Shown piece by piece: positions 25,363 through 33,868 of a DNA stretch of 64,000 nt (position 1 is the stretch's first letter; each line of letters starts with the position of its first letter). A model generated the notes under the pieces. It was given only the letters and a program-made list of their open reading frames with translations, did no database searches and was not told where the DNA came from. Made by a program: the position numbers and the translations under genes. The stretch is from an uncultured Eggerthellaceae bacterium (GTDB lineage Bacteria; Actinomycetota; Coriobacteriia; Coriobacteriales; Eggerthellaceae), in contig CAJURO010000003.1 of assembly GCA_910588985.1 (NCBI GenBank), positions 11,014 to 75,013 of the forward strand, in the 5' to 3' direction.

Positions 25363-25644
25363 ATGCCTGAGATGAACGATGCATTCGAAGAGATCGAGAA
25401 GCATCGAGCGCAGATCGATGAGATCGATCGTGAGCTTGTTGCGCTCTTGAACAAACGCGCTGGACATTCCCTTGTTATTCGTGGCTTGAAGCCAGAGGCA
25501 AAGATGGGTCTGTTCGACGCGAAGAGGGAAGAGGAGATCCTTGTCAAAGTTACGGGATACAACGAAGGGCCTCTCTATAACGAGAATCTTCGTGAGATCT
25601 ATTCGACCATCCTTAAAGTCATGAAGGAGACCCCGTCCTTATGA
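25363..25644 (+). CDS. Chorismate mutase (AroQ class)
   Basis: A 93-residue all-helical AroQ-type chorismate mutase, with the N-terminal IEKHRAQIDEIDRELVALLNKR helix split by family-like residues and K..E..LFDAKREEEIL (usual K, R, E of the active site). It rearranges chorismate to prephenate. Its stop overlaps the ATG of the following DAHP synthase (ATGA), so the two are made together. In Bacillus the same two activities are fused in one chain. Confidence 0.9.
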   Translation: MPEMNDAFEEIEKHRAQIDEIDRELVALLNKRAGHSLVIRGLKPEAKMGLFDAKREEEILVKVTGYNEGPLYNENLREIYSTILKVMKETPSL

Positions 25645-26441
25645 GCCAGCTTCCCATTCCCTCCATACCAGATCTCGGCACAAAAGGTGACACCATCACG
25701 ATCTTTGCAGGGCCTTGCTCTGTTGAGTCGTCAGAGCAGTTCGACGAAGTAGCTTCTTGCATCTCCGATCTTGGGCTCACATGGATTCGCGGCGGGGCTT
25801 TCAAGCCTCGTACCAACCCGCATTCATTTCAAGGTCTTGGCGAAGAAGCGCTGCGCATCATGAAGGATGCGGGAGCGAAGTATGGCTTGAAGACGCTGAC
25901 CGAGGTCATGGATTCTGCCCATTGCGAGCTTGTCCATTCGTATGTTGACGGATTGCAGGTTGGTGCGCGCAATTTCCAGAATTTCTCGCTCTTGAAAAAG
26001 ATCGGCGAAGTGACAGCTGATTCTCATAAGCCCGTTCTCTACAAGCGTGGTTTTGCGGGCACGGTCGCTGAATGGCTTGCTGCCTGTGATTACATTACCG
26101 ACCAAGGCAATGACAACGTCATCTTATGCGAGCGTGGTATTCGCACCTTCGAGACAGCAACTCGCTTTACGCTTGACATCGCGACGGTTCCTGTTGTGCA
26201 TAAGCAGTCGCTCTTCCCGATCTGCATCGATGTTTCACATCCTGCCGGTCAGCGCGATCTCGTACCAGCTCTTGCCTATGCTGCTGTTGCGAGTGGCGCA
26301 GACTCCATCATGATCGAGGTTCACCCGAATCCTCCTGCTGCGCTCTCAGACGGGCCACAACAATTGACCCCAGCTCAGTTCGAGATCCTTGTCAGCAACC
26401 TTCGCGAGATTGCTGCGGTGTTTGGCAAGAAGATCGTTTAA
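25641..26441 (+). CDS. aroF: DAHP synthase
   Basis: A 266-residue 3-deoxy-7-phosphoheptulonate synthase of the type I beta (AroF/KDO8P-like) group, the first step of the shikimate pathway. Motifs: IFAGPCSVES, IRGGAFKPRTNPHSFQG, LQVGARNFQNFSLLKK, GNDNVILCERGIRTFE and DVSHPAGQRDLVPALA. It begins inside the chorismate mutase stop codon. In relatives the mutase domain mediates feedback control by prephenate or chorismate; here that may work through a complex of two proteins, which is inference. Confidence 0.94.
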   Translation: MSQLPIPSIPDLGTKGDTITIFAGPCSVESSEQFDEVASCISDLGLTWIRGGAFKPRTNPHSFQGLGEEALRIMKDAGAKYGLKTLTEVMDSAHCELVHSYVDGLQVGARNFQNFSLLKKIGEVTADSHKPVLYKRGFAGTVAEWLAACDYITDQGNDNVILCERGIRTFETATRFTLDIATVPVVHKQSLFPICIDVSHPAGQRDLVPALAYAAVASGADSIMIEVHPNPPAALSDGPQQLTPAQFEILVSNLREIAAVFGKKIV

Positions 26442-26476
26442 GCACTTCAAGCTGCGTCTTCTATCGCTCTTCTTAG

Positions 26477-26514
26477 AGCGTGGCATATCACCTCGATATG
26501 AATGCCACGCTTTA
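26477..26514. terminator. Terminator between aroF and the lipoprotein gene
   Basis: AGCGTGGCAT (26477-26486) and ATGCCACGCT (26502-26511) are a perfect 10-base inverted repeat with a 15-base loop. The following TTTAAT is a weak U-run. It lies between two convergent genes and may serve both. Confidence 0.6.
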
Positions 26515-26559
26515 ATCTCTTGCGATCAGCTCTTTAGACATGCTCTTATCGCGAAGACC

Positions 26560-27405
26560 CTATGACTTGACGACAAAGGAATAGGACGCTTCGCCATTCT
26601 CGAAGCTAACATCAAGGGTGTAAAGATGTCCCGCATTGACATCAAAGGTTAAGCTTGAGCTTGCCTTGTCGAACACGATGCCATATGCATTGTTGCTGTC
26701 AGCGACAAGCCCTTTGCCTTGCACCTCGTCGAGTGGTATGCACATGACGGATGCTTCATCAATGTCTCGTGAGAAGCTTACCGTTACTTCATTCGTGTCG
26801 TTGATGACCATATCTGGCACTCCTTCAAGAACGGTACCATCCTCGGCAAGACATGAGCCATCGCTTACTTGGGGATCACCCGATCCTGTGATCATGTAGG
26901 AGAATGCCTCAAGTGCGACTGTGATAGAGCCAACATCCTCGATAGTGTATTCAACCTGAGCAGTAGGCACTTCATCGGGATCGTCTTCTGCGAAGACGCG
27001 TGCGATGATGTAGTCATATTGAGAGACAAGGACATCGTCGAAGCCGATCACATCGATTCGCGTGATACCAGGATATTGCGCTGGGTAGCTTTCAGCCATG
27101 ATGCCGTTGCCGACTACGCTTACGATATCCCCAGGGACAAGCTCAGAGACGTCGATCTTCTCTCCCTCTTGCGAAAAGAGGCCACCTTCAGGGATATAGG
27201 GAAAGTACACTGCCTCAGTTTCTATATCAGCTAAGAGCGCTGCTCCGTCCTTTACGTAGAGGACAACGGATTCGTTCGTCACCTCATCATCGTTCTTCTC
27301 AGTACTGCATCCGAGGAGGATGAGCAAGAGGACAAACAAGCTGCATAATGCGATCAAGCTGATCAAGCGCACAGGCAGGGTCTTATTCGCAGTTCTTTCG
27401 AGCAT
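26560..27405 (-). CDS. Secreted lipoprotein of unknown function
   Basis: A 281-residue protein with a basic start, a long hydrophobic stretch and the lipobox LILLGC (Cys near 33), so it should be lipid-anchored on the outer face of the membrane. The rest is rich in Asp/Glu and beta-type, with no family I recognise (YPAQYPGITRIDVIG; ADIETEAVYFPY). ATG 27405 has GAGAGGAGT 4-5 bases upstream, better than an upstream ATG at 27462. It is divergent from pcrA. Confidence 0.85.
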   Translation of the reverse strand: MLERTANKTLPVRLISLIALCSLFVLLLILLGCSTEKNDDEVTNESVVLYVKDGAALLADIETEAVYFPYIPEGGLFSQEGEKIDVSELVPGDIVSVVGNGIMAESYPAQYPGITRIDVIGFDDVLVSQYDYIIARVFAEDDPDEVPTAQVEYTIEDVGSITVALEAFSYMITGSGDPQVSDGSCLAEDGTVLEGVPDMVINDTNEVTVSFSRDIDEASVMCIPLDEVQGKGLVADSNNAYGIVFDKASSSLTFDVNAGHLYTLDVSFENGEASYSFVVKS

Positions 27406-27450
27406 GGCACTCCTCTCAACACAAGCAGGTGTGATACCTTGACTCGTTGA

Positions 27451-27478
27451 ATTGTATTTCAATGCAGAACAATTACAA
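27451..27478 (-). promoter_or_regulatory. Promoter for the lipoprotein gene
   Basis: On the minus strand TTGTAA (27478-27473) and TACAAT (27456-27451) are spaced by 16 bases, with the -35 inside the palindrome at 27467-27484. Confidence 0.5.
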
Positions 27479-27484
27479 TTGTTC
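27467..27484. repeat. Perfect palindrome between divergent promoters
   Basis: GAACAATT-AC-AATTGTTC is a perfect 8+8 inverted repeat with a 2-base centre. It covers the -35 hexamers of both the pcrA and the lipoprotein promoters. It looks like a repressor operator. The half-site GAAC..GTTC recalls an SOS box, but the spacing is wrong for LexA. Confidence 0.6.
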
Positions 27485-27502
27485 GAGATTTAGTTGTAAC
27501 AT
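27473..27502 (+). promoter_or_regulatory. Promoter for pcrA
   Basis: TTACAA (27473-27478) and TAACAT (27497-27502) with an 18-base spacer. The -35 box overlaps the palindrome at 27467-27484. The pcrA ATG is 71 bases further on. Confidence 0.5.
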
Positions 27503-27573
27503 GCGCGTCGCAGGCGGCTCCTGCATCTCGCTTTCATATTTTGATAGATCTGACCTGATAGAGGAGAGAATAG

Positions 27574-29925
27574 ATGTCCCTTGATCTTTCCACGCTCAAT
27601 GATGCTCAAGCAGAGGCTGTTTCGCTCACTGAAGGGCCGCTTCTCGTGCTCGCCGGCGCCGGAAGCGGCAAAACACGCGTCCTTACGTATCGCATTGCCC
27701 ATATTCTTGATTCGGACCTTGCCGCGCCCTGGGAGATCCTTGCTATCACCTTCACCAATAAGGCTGCAGCAGAGATGCGCGAGAGGCTTGCAGCGCTTGT
27801 GGGAGGGCGATCCCGAGGAATGTGGGTCTCGACCTTTCATAGCATGTGCGTGCGCATGCTCCGTGCTGATGCGGAGCGACTTGGGTTCACGCAGAGCTTC
27901 ACCATCTATGATACTGACGATCAAAAGCGCCTCATCAAGACGATCCTTGAAGAGATGGATGTCAACCCGAAGATCTACACTCCCAATTCCAGCCTGAATC
28001 GGATCTCTCAAGCAAAGAACGAGCTGCTCGTACCAAGCGTGTTCGCTGAGACCGTGAATGATCCTGTCGGCAAAGTTGCTGCTCGAGCTTATACGCGCTA
28101 TCAGGAGCGCTTGAAAGCCGCAAATGCCTTCGATTTTGACGACCTTCTGATGTATGCATACCTTTTGCTCGCGCATCATGCAGATGTTCTCGAGGCTTAT
28201 CGAGAGCGTTTTCGCTATATCCTCGTCGATGAATATCAAGACACCAATCATGCTCAATACGAGATCACGAAGCTTCTTGCTGCAGGGCATCAGAACATCA
28301 TGGTCGTTGGTGATGATGACCAATCGATCTACTCATGGCGCGGTGCTGATATCAGGAACATCCTCGAGTTCGAAGAAGATTATCCTCAAGCACAAGTCAT
28401 CAAGCTCGAGCAGAACTATCGAAGCGTTGGCAATATCCTCGATGCCGCGAATGCGGTGATTTCCCATAATGTGAACCGCAAGCAGAAGAAGCTCTACACG
28501 CAAGGGTCTGCGGGTGAGAAGATCGGCGTTTTCGTAGCATCCGATGAACGTGATGAGGGGCGATGGATAGCCTCCGAGATCGACAAGCTCAAAGCTGATG
28601 GCATTGGCTATCACCAGATCGCTGTTTTCTATCGCACAAATGCGCAATCCCGTGTGCTTGAGGATATGCTGTTGCGCGCGGGTGTGCCATACAGGATAGT
28701 CGGCGGCACGAAGTTCTTCGATCGTGCTGAGATCAGGAATTGCATGGCATACCTTTCTCTTGTGGTCAATCCTGCCGACGATGTCTCCTTCGAGCGCATC
28801 ATCAATGTTCCAAGACGTGGCATCGGCAAAACGACGCTTGAAAGGGTGCGCGAGATAGCCGCGACTCATCATATGCCCTACGTTGAAGCAGCGGAGCTCT
28901 TGCTTGCTGAGAGCGACGTGCGCCCCAACACGAAGAAGGCGATCGCTGATTTCCTGGCAAAATTGAGGGAAGCACGCACATATGAAGGCGATCTTCGCAA
29001 GGTGATCGAGCGCATCATCGAAGACACGGGGATGATCGAGGCGTATCGCGCAGAAGCAACCCAAGAATCCGAGAGCCGTATCGAGAACATCCAAGAGTTC
29101 TTTGGCGTTGTCACTGAGTTCAAGGAGACGCATGACGATGAAGATGCTCCTTTCGAGGCGCCAACAGCATCTGCAAACCCTCTGCTTGAAGATGCTGAGA
29201 TTGATCCCGCGCATAGTGAGCCTGTGCGCGTGCTGAGCGGTGATTCGCTCGAAGACTTCCTTGAATGGGTACGACTTCGCACCGACCTTGACTCGATGTC
29301 CGAGGATGGACGTGCAGTCACGCTCATGACGGTCCATGCTGCAAAGGGCCTTGAATTCGACGGCGTATTCGTTGCTGGAATGGAGGAGAGCATCTTCCCG
29401 CATATGAACTCGATCAGCGACAGCGCTCTCATCGAAGAGGAGAGGCGGCTTGCTTATGTGGCTATCACGCGGGCACGAAAGCGTCTCTATCTTACTTGCG
29501 CGCAGACACGGCAGCTCTTCGGTCAAACGAATGCGAATCCGCTCTCTCGCTTCATATCCGAGATCCCGCATGAGCTTAAAACCACGCTTGGTCTTGGATC
29601 AGCAGGCTTTTCTGGCAGCGGCTGGGAGAAGCGCGGAAGCAGGCGCGGTATTTCAGGAAGTGGACGTGAAGCAGGGGAGGGCCGCGTATTCGGCCGTTCA
29701 AGCGCACAGGGAGGAGAGCGTCGCAGTCAGCGAGCTCAAGCATCCAGCGGCAAGCGGGCGGGAGCGCGGACGACGTTCTCTGTGGGCGACACCATAGATC
29801 ACAAGACGTTTGGAAAGGGAAGCGTCGTCAAAGTCGATGGCGATACGCTCCACGTTAAGTTCGTCAAGGGTGGTCAGGTTAAGCGCTTGCTCAAGGACTA
29901 CGCTCCGATCGTGAAGATATCCTAA
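27574..29925 (+). CDS. pcrA: ATP-dependent DNA helicase PcrA/UvrD
   Basis: A 783-residue superfamily 1A helicase. It unwinds DNA 3'-5' in repair and plasmid/fork processing. LVLAGAGSGKTRVLTYRI is motif I (Walker A), ILAITFTNKAAAEM is motif Ia, ILVDEYQDTNHAQYE is motif II (DExx form DEYQ), VGDDDQSIYSWRGAD is motif III, and VTLMTVHAAKGLEFDGVFV and EERRLAYVAITRARKRLYL form motifs V and VI. A Gly/Ser/Arg-rich linker leads to the C-terminal tudor-like PcrA tail (VGDTIDHKTFGKGSVVKVDG) that binds RNA polymerase in relatives. Confidence 0.96.
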   Translation: MSLDLSTLNDAQAEAVSLTEGPLLVLAGAGSGKTRVLTYRIAHILDSDLAAPWEILAITFTNKAAAEMRERLAALVGGRSRGMWVSTFHSMCVRMLRADAERLGFTQSFTIYDTDDQKRLIKTILEEMDVNPKIYTPNSSLNRISQAKNELLVPSVFAETVNDPVGKVAARAYTRYQERLKAANAFDFDDLLMYAYLLLAHHADVLEAYRERFRYILVDEYQDTNHAQYEITKLLAAGHQNIMVVGDDDQSIYSWRGADIRNILEFEEDYPQAQVIKLEQNYRSVGNILDAANAVISHNVNRKQKKLYTQGSAGEKIGVFVASDERDEGRWIASEIDKLKADGIGYHQIAVFYRTNAQSRVLEDMLLRAGVPYRIVGGTKFFDRAEIRNCMAYLSLVVNPADDVSFERIINVPRRGIGKTTLERVREIAATHHMPYVEAAELLLAESDVRPNTKKAIADFLAKLREARTYEGDLRKVIERIIEDTGMIEAYRAEATQESESRIENIQEFFGVVTEFKETHDDEDAPFEAPTASANPLLEDAEIDPAHSEPVRVLSGDSLEDFLEWVRLRTDLDSMSEDGRAVTLMTVHAAKGLEFDGVFVAGMEESIFPHMNSISDSALIEEERRLAYVAITRARKRLYLTCAQTRQLFGQTNANPLSRFISEIPHELKTTLGLGSAGFSGSGWEKRGSRRGISGSGREAGEGRVFGRSSAQGGERRSQRAQASSGKRAGARTTFSVGDTIDHKTFGKGSVVKVDGDTLHVKFVKGGQVKRLLKDYAPIVKIS

Positions 29926-29960
29926 GAGAAAGGCCCTCATTCGTCGAGGGCCCTTCTCTT
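29926..29960. terminator. Strong intrinsic terminator after pcrA
   Basis: GGCCCTC (29932-29938) pairs with GAGGGCC (29946-29952), extended outward by AGAGAA/TTCTCT, with loop ATTCGTC. It lies between convergent pcrA and sstT. Confidence 0.75.
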
Positions 29961-29987
29961 GAAGCGTTGCCTCTTTTCGAAGAAGCT

Positions 29988-31337
29988 CTAATCCAGCTCG
30001 TCAGAGGAGAATGCGTCGCGTCCGAGATGGTACTCGATGCCATTCTTCTTCATCTGGCGGTATTCCGCAGTTGCCGTGAAGAGAACGTCTGACGAGGAAT
30101 TAAGAGCAGTCTCACAGGAATCCTGGATAACGCCGATGATGAAGCCGATCGCAACGACCTCCATGGCCACGGTCGTGTCGATCCCAAAGAGCGAACATGC
30201 AAGAGGGATGAGCAGAAGCGATCCACCAGCCACGCCGCTTGCACCACAGGCGCTCAGAGCTGCAAGGACGCAAAGGATAATAGCCGTTATCGGGTCAACG
30301 GTAAGGCCAACGGTATGCGCAGCGGCCATGGTCATGACAGTGATGGTCACGGCAGCACCTGCCATATTGATGGTGGCGCCAAGAGGGATCGAGACGGAGT
30401 AGTTGTCTTTGTTGAGACCAAGCTTGCGGCAAAGCTCCATGTTGATGGGAATGTTCGCTGCTGATGAACGGGTGAAGAAGGCAGTGATACCTGAATCCTT
30501 CAAGCATCTGAGAACAAGGGGATAAGGGTTCTGACGCGTGCAGATGAATACGATGAGCGGGTTGGTAACAAGCGCGATCAAGAGCATGCAGCCAACAAGG
30601 AGGATGATGAGCTGCCCATACACGACGAAGATATCAGCTCCGCTCTCGGATACAGAGGTATAGACCAGTCCCATGATGCCAAAGGGTGCGAGGTTGATAA
30701 CCCAGCGAACAGCCATGGATACAGCATCAGAGATAGCAGCGAACACATCCTTGACATTTTGAGATGAGCGACGCAATGCAATACCAAGCACGATAGCCCA
30801 AGCAAGGATACCGATGAAGTTAGCATTCGCAAGAGCATCGACCGGATTCGCTGCCACGTTCATGATGATGGTCGTAAGCACCTCGCCGATACCAGAAGGT
30901 GAAGACTGGTCTACCTCCTCTGCGATGCTGAAGGTGAGCTCAATGGGGAAGAGATAGCTTCCAATAACAGCAACCAAGGCTGCAACAAGCGTTGATATCA
31001 CATAGAGAACGATGACCGTTTTCATCGACTTTGCGGCCTTGGCATTCGGAAGCGCCGAGATGACGATGAAGAACACGAGGATAGGCGCCACAGCGCGCAG
31101 GGCAGAAACAAAGAGATTGCCCAACAGCGTGATGAACTCGCTGATGCCAACAGTCCATTCTGGTCCATCCTGCGGAAAGACGAAGGCAAGGACAAGGCCA
31201 ATGACAAGGCCGACAACGATGCGAAGGATCAAGCTTGTTTCGCTGTATCGTTGAAAGATGTTCTTCTTTTTCCCGCTCGCGTTCTCCCCTTCGGGGCTTT
31301 TCTGCGGCTCGTTTGCATTCAAGGCTTCTTCGGCCAT
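29988..31337 (-). CDS. sstT: Serine/threonine:sodium symporter SstT
   Basis: A 449-residue dicarboxylate/amino acid:cation symporter family protein. The helical hairpin with SSAANIPINMELCRKLGL, the SIPLGATINMAGAAVTI segment (NMAG motif of helix 7) and GASGVAGGSLLLIPLACSLFG identify SstT, which brings in serine and threonine with Na+. The N terminus has a charged tail (NANEPQKSPEGENASGKKKN) before the first membrane segment. Serine uptake would feed the amino-acid metabolism implied by this cluster. It stands 154 bases downstream of tRNA-Leu on the same strand. Confidence 0.92.
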   Translation of the reverse strand: MAEEALNANEPQKSPEGENASGKKKNIFQRYSETSLILRIVVGLVIGLVLAFVFPQDGPEWTVGISEFITLLGNLFVSALRAVAPILVFFIVISALPNAKAAKSMKTVIVLYVISTLVAALVAVIGSYLFPIELTFSIAEEVDQSSPSGIGEVLTTIIMNVAANPVDALANANFIGILAWAIVLGIALRRSSQNVKDVFAAISDAVSMAVRWVINLAPFGIMGLVYTSVSESGADIFVVYGQLIILLVGCMLLIALVTNPLIVFICTRQNPYPLVLRCLKDSGITAFFTRSSAANIPINMELCRKLGLNKDNYSVSIPLGATINMAGAAVTITVMTMAAAHTVGLTVDPITAIILCVLAALSACGASGVAGGSLLLIPLACSLFGIDTTVAMEVVAIGFIIGVIQDSCETALNSSSDVLFTATAEYRQMKKNGIEYHLGRDAFSSDELD

Positions 31338-31491
31338 GTTCGAACCTCCATAGATGTGTTGATCGATACATGAGAATCTATACCACTTCGCTCGCTTCGC
31401 ATTTTTGCAAACAGGTGGTTGAGCCTTCGAGTGCGTTGTGCTTCTCGGTGAAAACGCCAGAGAGGCAAGAGAAAGAGCAGAGCAAAAGGAA

Positions 31492-31577
31492 TGGTGCGGG
31501 CGAAAGGACTTGAACCTTCACGGGGATCACCCACCAGAACCTAAATCTGGTGCGTCTGCCAATTCCGCCACGCCCGC
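31492..31577 (-). tRNA. tRNA-Leu (anticodon UAG)
   Basis: An 86-base tRNA on the minus strand. The acceptor GCGGGCG pairs with CGCCCGC, followed by discriminator A and an encoded CCA. The anticodon stem CCAGA/TCTGG holds the loop TTTAGGT, so the anticodon is TAG (reads CUA and, by wobble, CUN Leu codons). A long variable arm (GGTGATCCCCGTGAA region) fits a class II tRNA. The T arm carries GGTTCAAGTCC. Confidence 0.93.
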
Positions 31578-31624
31578 ATATACGCATCGAAGCAAAGAAG
31601 ATTGCCGTGCCTTAAAGCTGCCAT

Positions 31625-31633
31625 ATGATACCA
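31625..31633 (-). promoter_or_regulatory. Extended -10 promoter for tRNA-Leu
   Basis: On the minus strand TGGTATCAT fits TGnTAnnnT, about 48 bases before the tRNA 5' end. Confidence 0.45.
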
Positions 31634-31681
31634 TATCGACTGTTTGAAAAGTTGTATTCTAACTTGGTATGGAGGATGTAC

Positions 31682-33013
31682 GTGGACGTTTCAGTTCAAA
31701 CGATGGATGATAACAAGATCAAGGCAGAGGTCACGCTTGACGCAAAGACGGTTGACGCCAAGATCGATGCGATATACAAGGATTATGCCAAGCGCTATAA
31801 CTTCCCAGGCTTTCGTCGTGGGCGTGCGCCACGTCCTGTGATCGATAACGCTGTCGGCCGTGAGGCGATCCTTGCCACTGCTACCGAGGAACTCATCAAC
31901 GAAGCGTATCCGCTCGTTGTTGAGCAGGAGAAGCTCTACCCTGTTGCCTCTCCTGATTTCGGGGAACCAAGCACTGCCGAATCCGGCAAGCCGCTCTCAT
32001 TCGAATTCACCCTTGCTGTGAAGCCTGTCTTCGAGCTTTCAAGCTATGATCCCGTTGAGATCGAGGTGCCGAAGGCTGAACCAACGGAAAAAGAGGTCGA
32101 TAGCCAGATCGATGCATTGCGCGAGCACTACAAGTCGTATGCAAGCGCAGACGAGGGCGCTGTCCTCGAGAACACGAACAGCGCTGAGATCAATGTTGTT
32201 GCAACGAAGTCCGATGGCGAGGAGATCAAGAGCTTGAGCGGCGACCAGCCATTCTTCGCGCTTGGCATTGGGCTTTATTCCGAGAGCTTCGATGAGCATG
32301 TCAAGGGCATGAAGGTTGGCGAGAAGCGATCCTTCAAGATCGACGTGCCGAAAGATGAGCAAGCGGTATACTTTGCGGACCTGACCGGTGAGGAGGTCTC
32401 CTTCGAGGTCACGGTCAAGGCTATCCAAGAAGAGAAGCTTCCTGAGCTTACTGATGAGTGGGTAAAGGAAACGCTGCAGATGGATAGCGTTGAGGATCTT
32501 CGGAAGAATGTCGCAGAGTCCATCGAAAGGCAAGTTGAGCAGTTCTTGCCGCAGATCAAGGAGAACGCTTGCGCGCGTGTTCTCGTCGAGCGTTTTGACG
32601 ACGAGGTTCCAGAGAGCATGGTTGAGCAGGCCGAATCAACGCTCTTGCAGGACTTCTTCACGCAATTGCAGTCTCAAGGCATGAGCTTTGATACGTACTT
32701 GAAATCACGCAGCATCACTTCTGAACAGTTCAAAGAGGATGTAAAGAAGCAAGCCGCAGACCAAGCTGCTGAAGAGCTCGCCCTTGAAGCGTGGGCGCAT
32801 CATGCAGGGATCGAAGTCACTGATGAGGATGTCTCAGAAGAGTTTGCAAAAGCTGGCCTGGAAGATCCGAAGAAGACAGAAGAGGAATGGCGCCGCACTG
32901 GTCGTCTCTATATGATCCGCGAGGGCATCCTTCGCGCGAAGGCGATGGAGAACGTCATCGATACTGCAAAGATCACTGAGGTTGAATTCGATCCCGACCA
33001 AGCAAAAGAGTAA
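31682..33013 (+). CDS. tig: Trigger factor
   Basis: A 443-residue ribosome-associated chaperone. The N-terminal ribosome-binding domain starts VSVQTMDDNKIKAEVTLD, with the FPGFRRGRAPRPVI loop (GFRxGxxP signature) that contacts uL23. A PPIase-type domain covers about residues 155-245, and the rest is the helical chaperone body. GTG 31682 is preferred: GGAGGA (31671-31676) lies 5 bases before it, while ATG 31676 overlaps that site. It heads the tig-clpP-clpX-valS group. Confidence 0.95.
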   Translation: MDVSVQTMDDNKIKAEVTLDAKTVDAKIDAIYKDYAKRYNFPGFRRGRAPRPVIDNAVGREAILATATEELINEAYPLVVEQEKLYPVASPDFGEPSTAESGKPLSFEFTLAVKPVFELSSYDPVEIEVPKAEPTEKEVDSQIDALREHYKSYASADEGAVLENTNSAEINVVATKSDGEEIKSLSGDQPFFALGIGLYSESFDEHVKGMKVGEKRSFKIDVPKDEQAVYFADLTGEEVSFEVTVKAIQEEKLPELTDEWVKETLQMDSVEDLRKNVAESIERQVEQFLPQIKENACARVLVERFDDEVPESMVEQAESTLLQDFFTQLQSQGMSFDTYLKSRSITSEQFKEDVKKQAADQAAEELALEAWAHHAGIEVTDEDVSEEFAKAGLEDPKKTEEEWRRTGRLYMIREGILRAKAMENVIDTAKITEVEFDPDQAKE

Positions 33014-33061
33014 AACGAGCGGATTCATCCTGTGTTCTTTTCGCGATACGCCATGTCTCGT

Positions 33062-33090
33062 TTGCCGCGCATGAACATCTGTACCATAAT
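33062..33090 (+). promoter_or_regulatory. Promoter for clpP
   Basis: TTGCCG (33062-33067), spacer 17, CATAAT (33085-33090). The transcript start would fall near 33097, so the leader includes the inverted repeat at 33109-33132. Confidence 0.5.
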
Positions 33091-33108
33091 ATGAATCGAA
33101 ACATACAC

Positions 33109-33132
33109 GCTCTAGATTCATGAAGCTAGAGC
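33109..33132 (+). repeat. Inverted repeat in the clpP leader
   Basis: GCTCTAG (33109-33115) and CTAGAGC (33126-33132) form a perfect 7-base stem with a 10-base loop, just before the clpP ribosome-binding site. It could be an operator or an RNA hairpin. It does not match CIRCE or HAIR elements that I know. Confidence 0.5.
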
Positions 33133-33150
33133 ATCGGAAAGCGAGGAACA

Positions 33151-33759
33151 ATGGGAATCGAAAGAGCACAGAGCGCATTGATACCGTACGTCATCGAACA
33201 ATCTCCGCGTGGAGAGCGCAGCTATGACATCTATTCAAGACTCCTTAACGATCGCATCATCTTCTTGGGAGAGCAGATCGACGATCATGTTGCGAATTCA
33301 GTGGTTGCACAGCTTCTCCATTTGGAAAGCGCTGACCCTGAGAAGGATATCTCGCTCTACATCAATTCGCCTGGTGGGTCGGTCACAGCAGGTCTTGGCA
33401 TCTTGGATACGATGAATTTCATCCAGTGCGACGTTTCCACCATCTGCATTGGAGAATGCGCATCCATGGCGGCTGTTCTCCTCTCTTCCGGAGCGAAGGG
33501 CAAGCGCTATTGCCTGCCCAACTCCATGGTGCTGATCCATCAACCACTTGGTGGTGCCCAGGGTCAACAGACAGAGATCGCCATCGTTGCTGACTTCATG
33601 CTGAAGACCCGCAAACGGTTGAACAAGATCCTTTCAGATAATACAGGTCAATCGATCGAGAAGATCCAGCTCGATACTGAACGTGATAACTACATGACTG
33701 CCGAGGAAGCTAAGGAATACGGCCTTGTTGATGAGATCATCCTCCATCATGGGAAATAA
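33151..33759 (+). CDS. clpP: ATP-dependent Clp protease proteolytic subunit
   Basis: A 202-residue serine protease. The catalytic Ser is in [15 protein letters not shown], the His in [16 protein letters not shown], and the Asp in the [20 protein letters not shown] region. [11 protein letters not shown] and [22 protein letters not shown] are typical. It forms a 14-mer barrel fed by ClpX, whose gene follows after a terminator. AGGAA precedes the ATG. N-terminal [19 protein letters not shown] is as in other ClpPs. Confidence 0.96.
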   Translation: MGIERAQSALIPYVIEQSPRGERSYDIYSRLLNDRIIFLGEQIDDHVANSVVAQLLHLESADPEKDISLYINSPGGSVTAGLGILDTMNFIQCDVSTICIGECASMAAVLLSSGAKGKRYCLPNSMVLIHQPLGGAQGQQTEIAIVADFMLKTRKRLNKILSDNTGQSIEKIQLDTERDNYMTAEEAKEYGLVDEIILHHGK

Positions 33760-33783
33760 ACGACACGTTTAAGAGCGAATAGA

Positions 33784-33815
33784 AGGAGCCGCCTTATCTG
33801 CGCGGCTCCTTTGCT
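33784..33815 (+). terminator. Intrinsic terminator after clpP
   Basis: AGGAGCCGC (33784-33792) pairs perfectly with GCGGCTCCT (33802-33810), followed by TTGCTT. It separates clpP from clpX, although the U-run is short. Confidence 0.7.
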
Positions 33816-33817
33816 TC

Positions 33818-33823
33818 TATAAT
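33818..33823 (+). promoter_or_regulatory. -10 box for clpX
   Basis: A perfect TATAAT 45 bases before the clpX ATG, just after the clpP terminator. The -35 region would lie within the terminator stem and is poor. Confidence 0.45.
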
Positions 33824-33868
33824 GGAACCTTCTTAGATATGTATGAGACGACGATCAGAAGAGAGAGC

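Noticed and set aside
27467..27484. LexA SOS box before pcrA
   Set aside because: GAAC and GTTC are 10 bases apart, whereas the known Gram-positive SOS boxes have 4; kept only as an unnamed palindrome.
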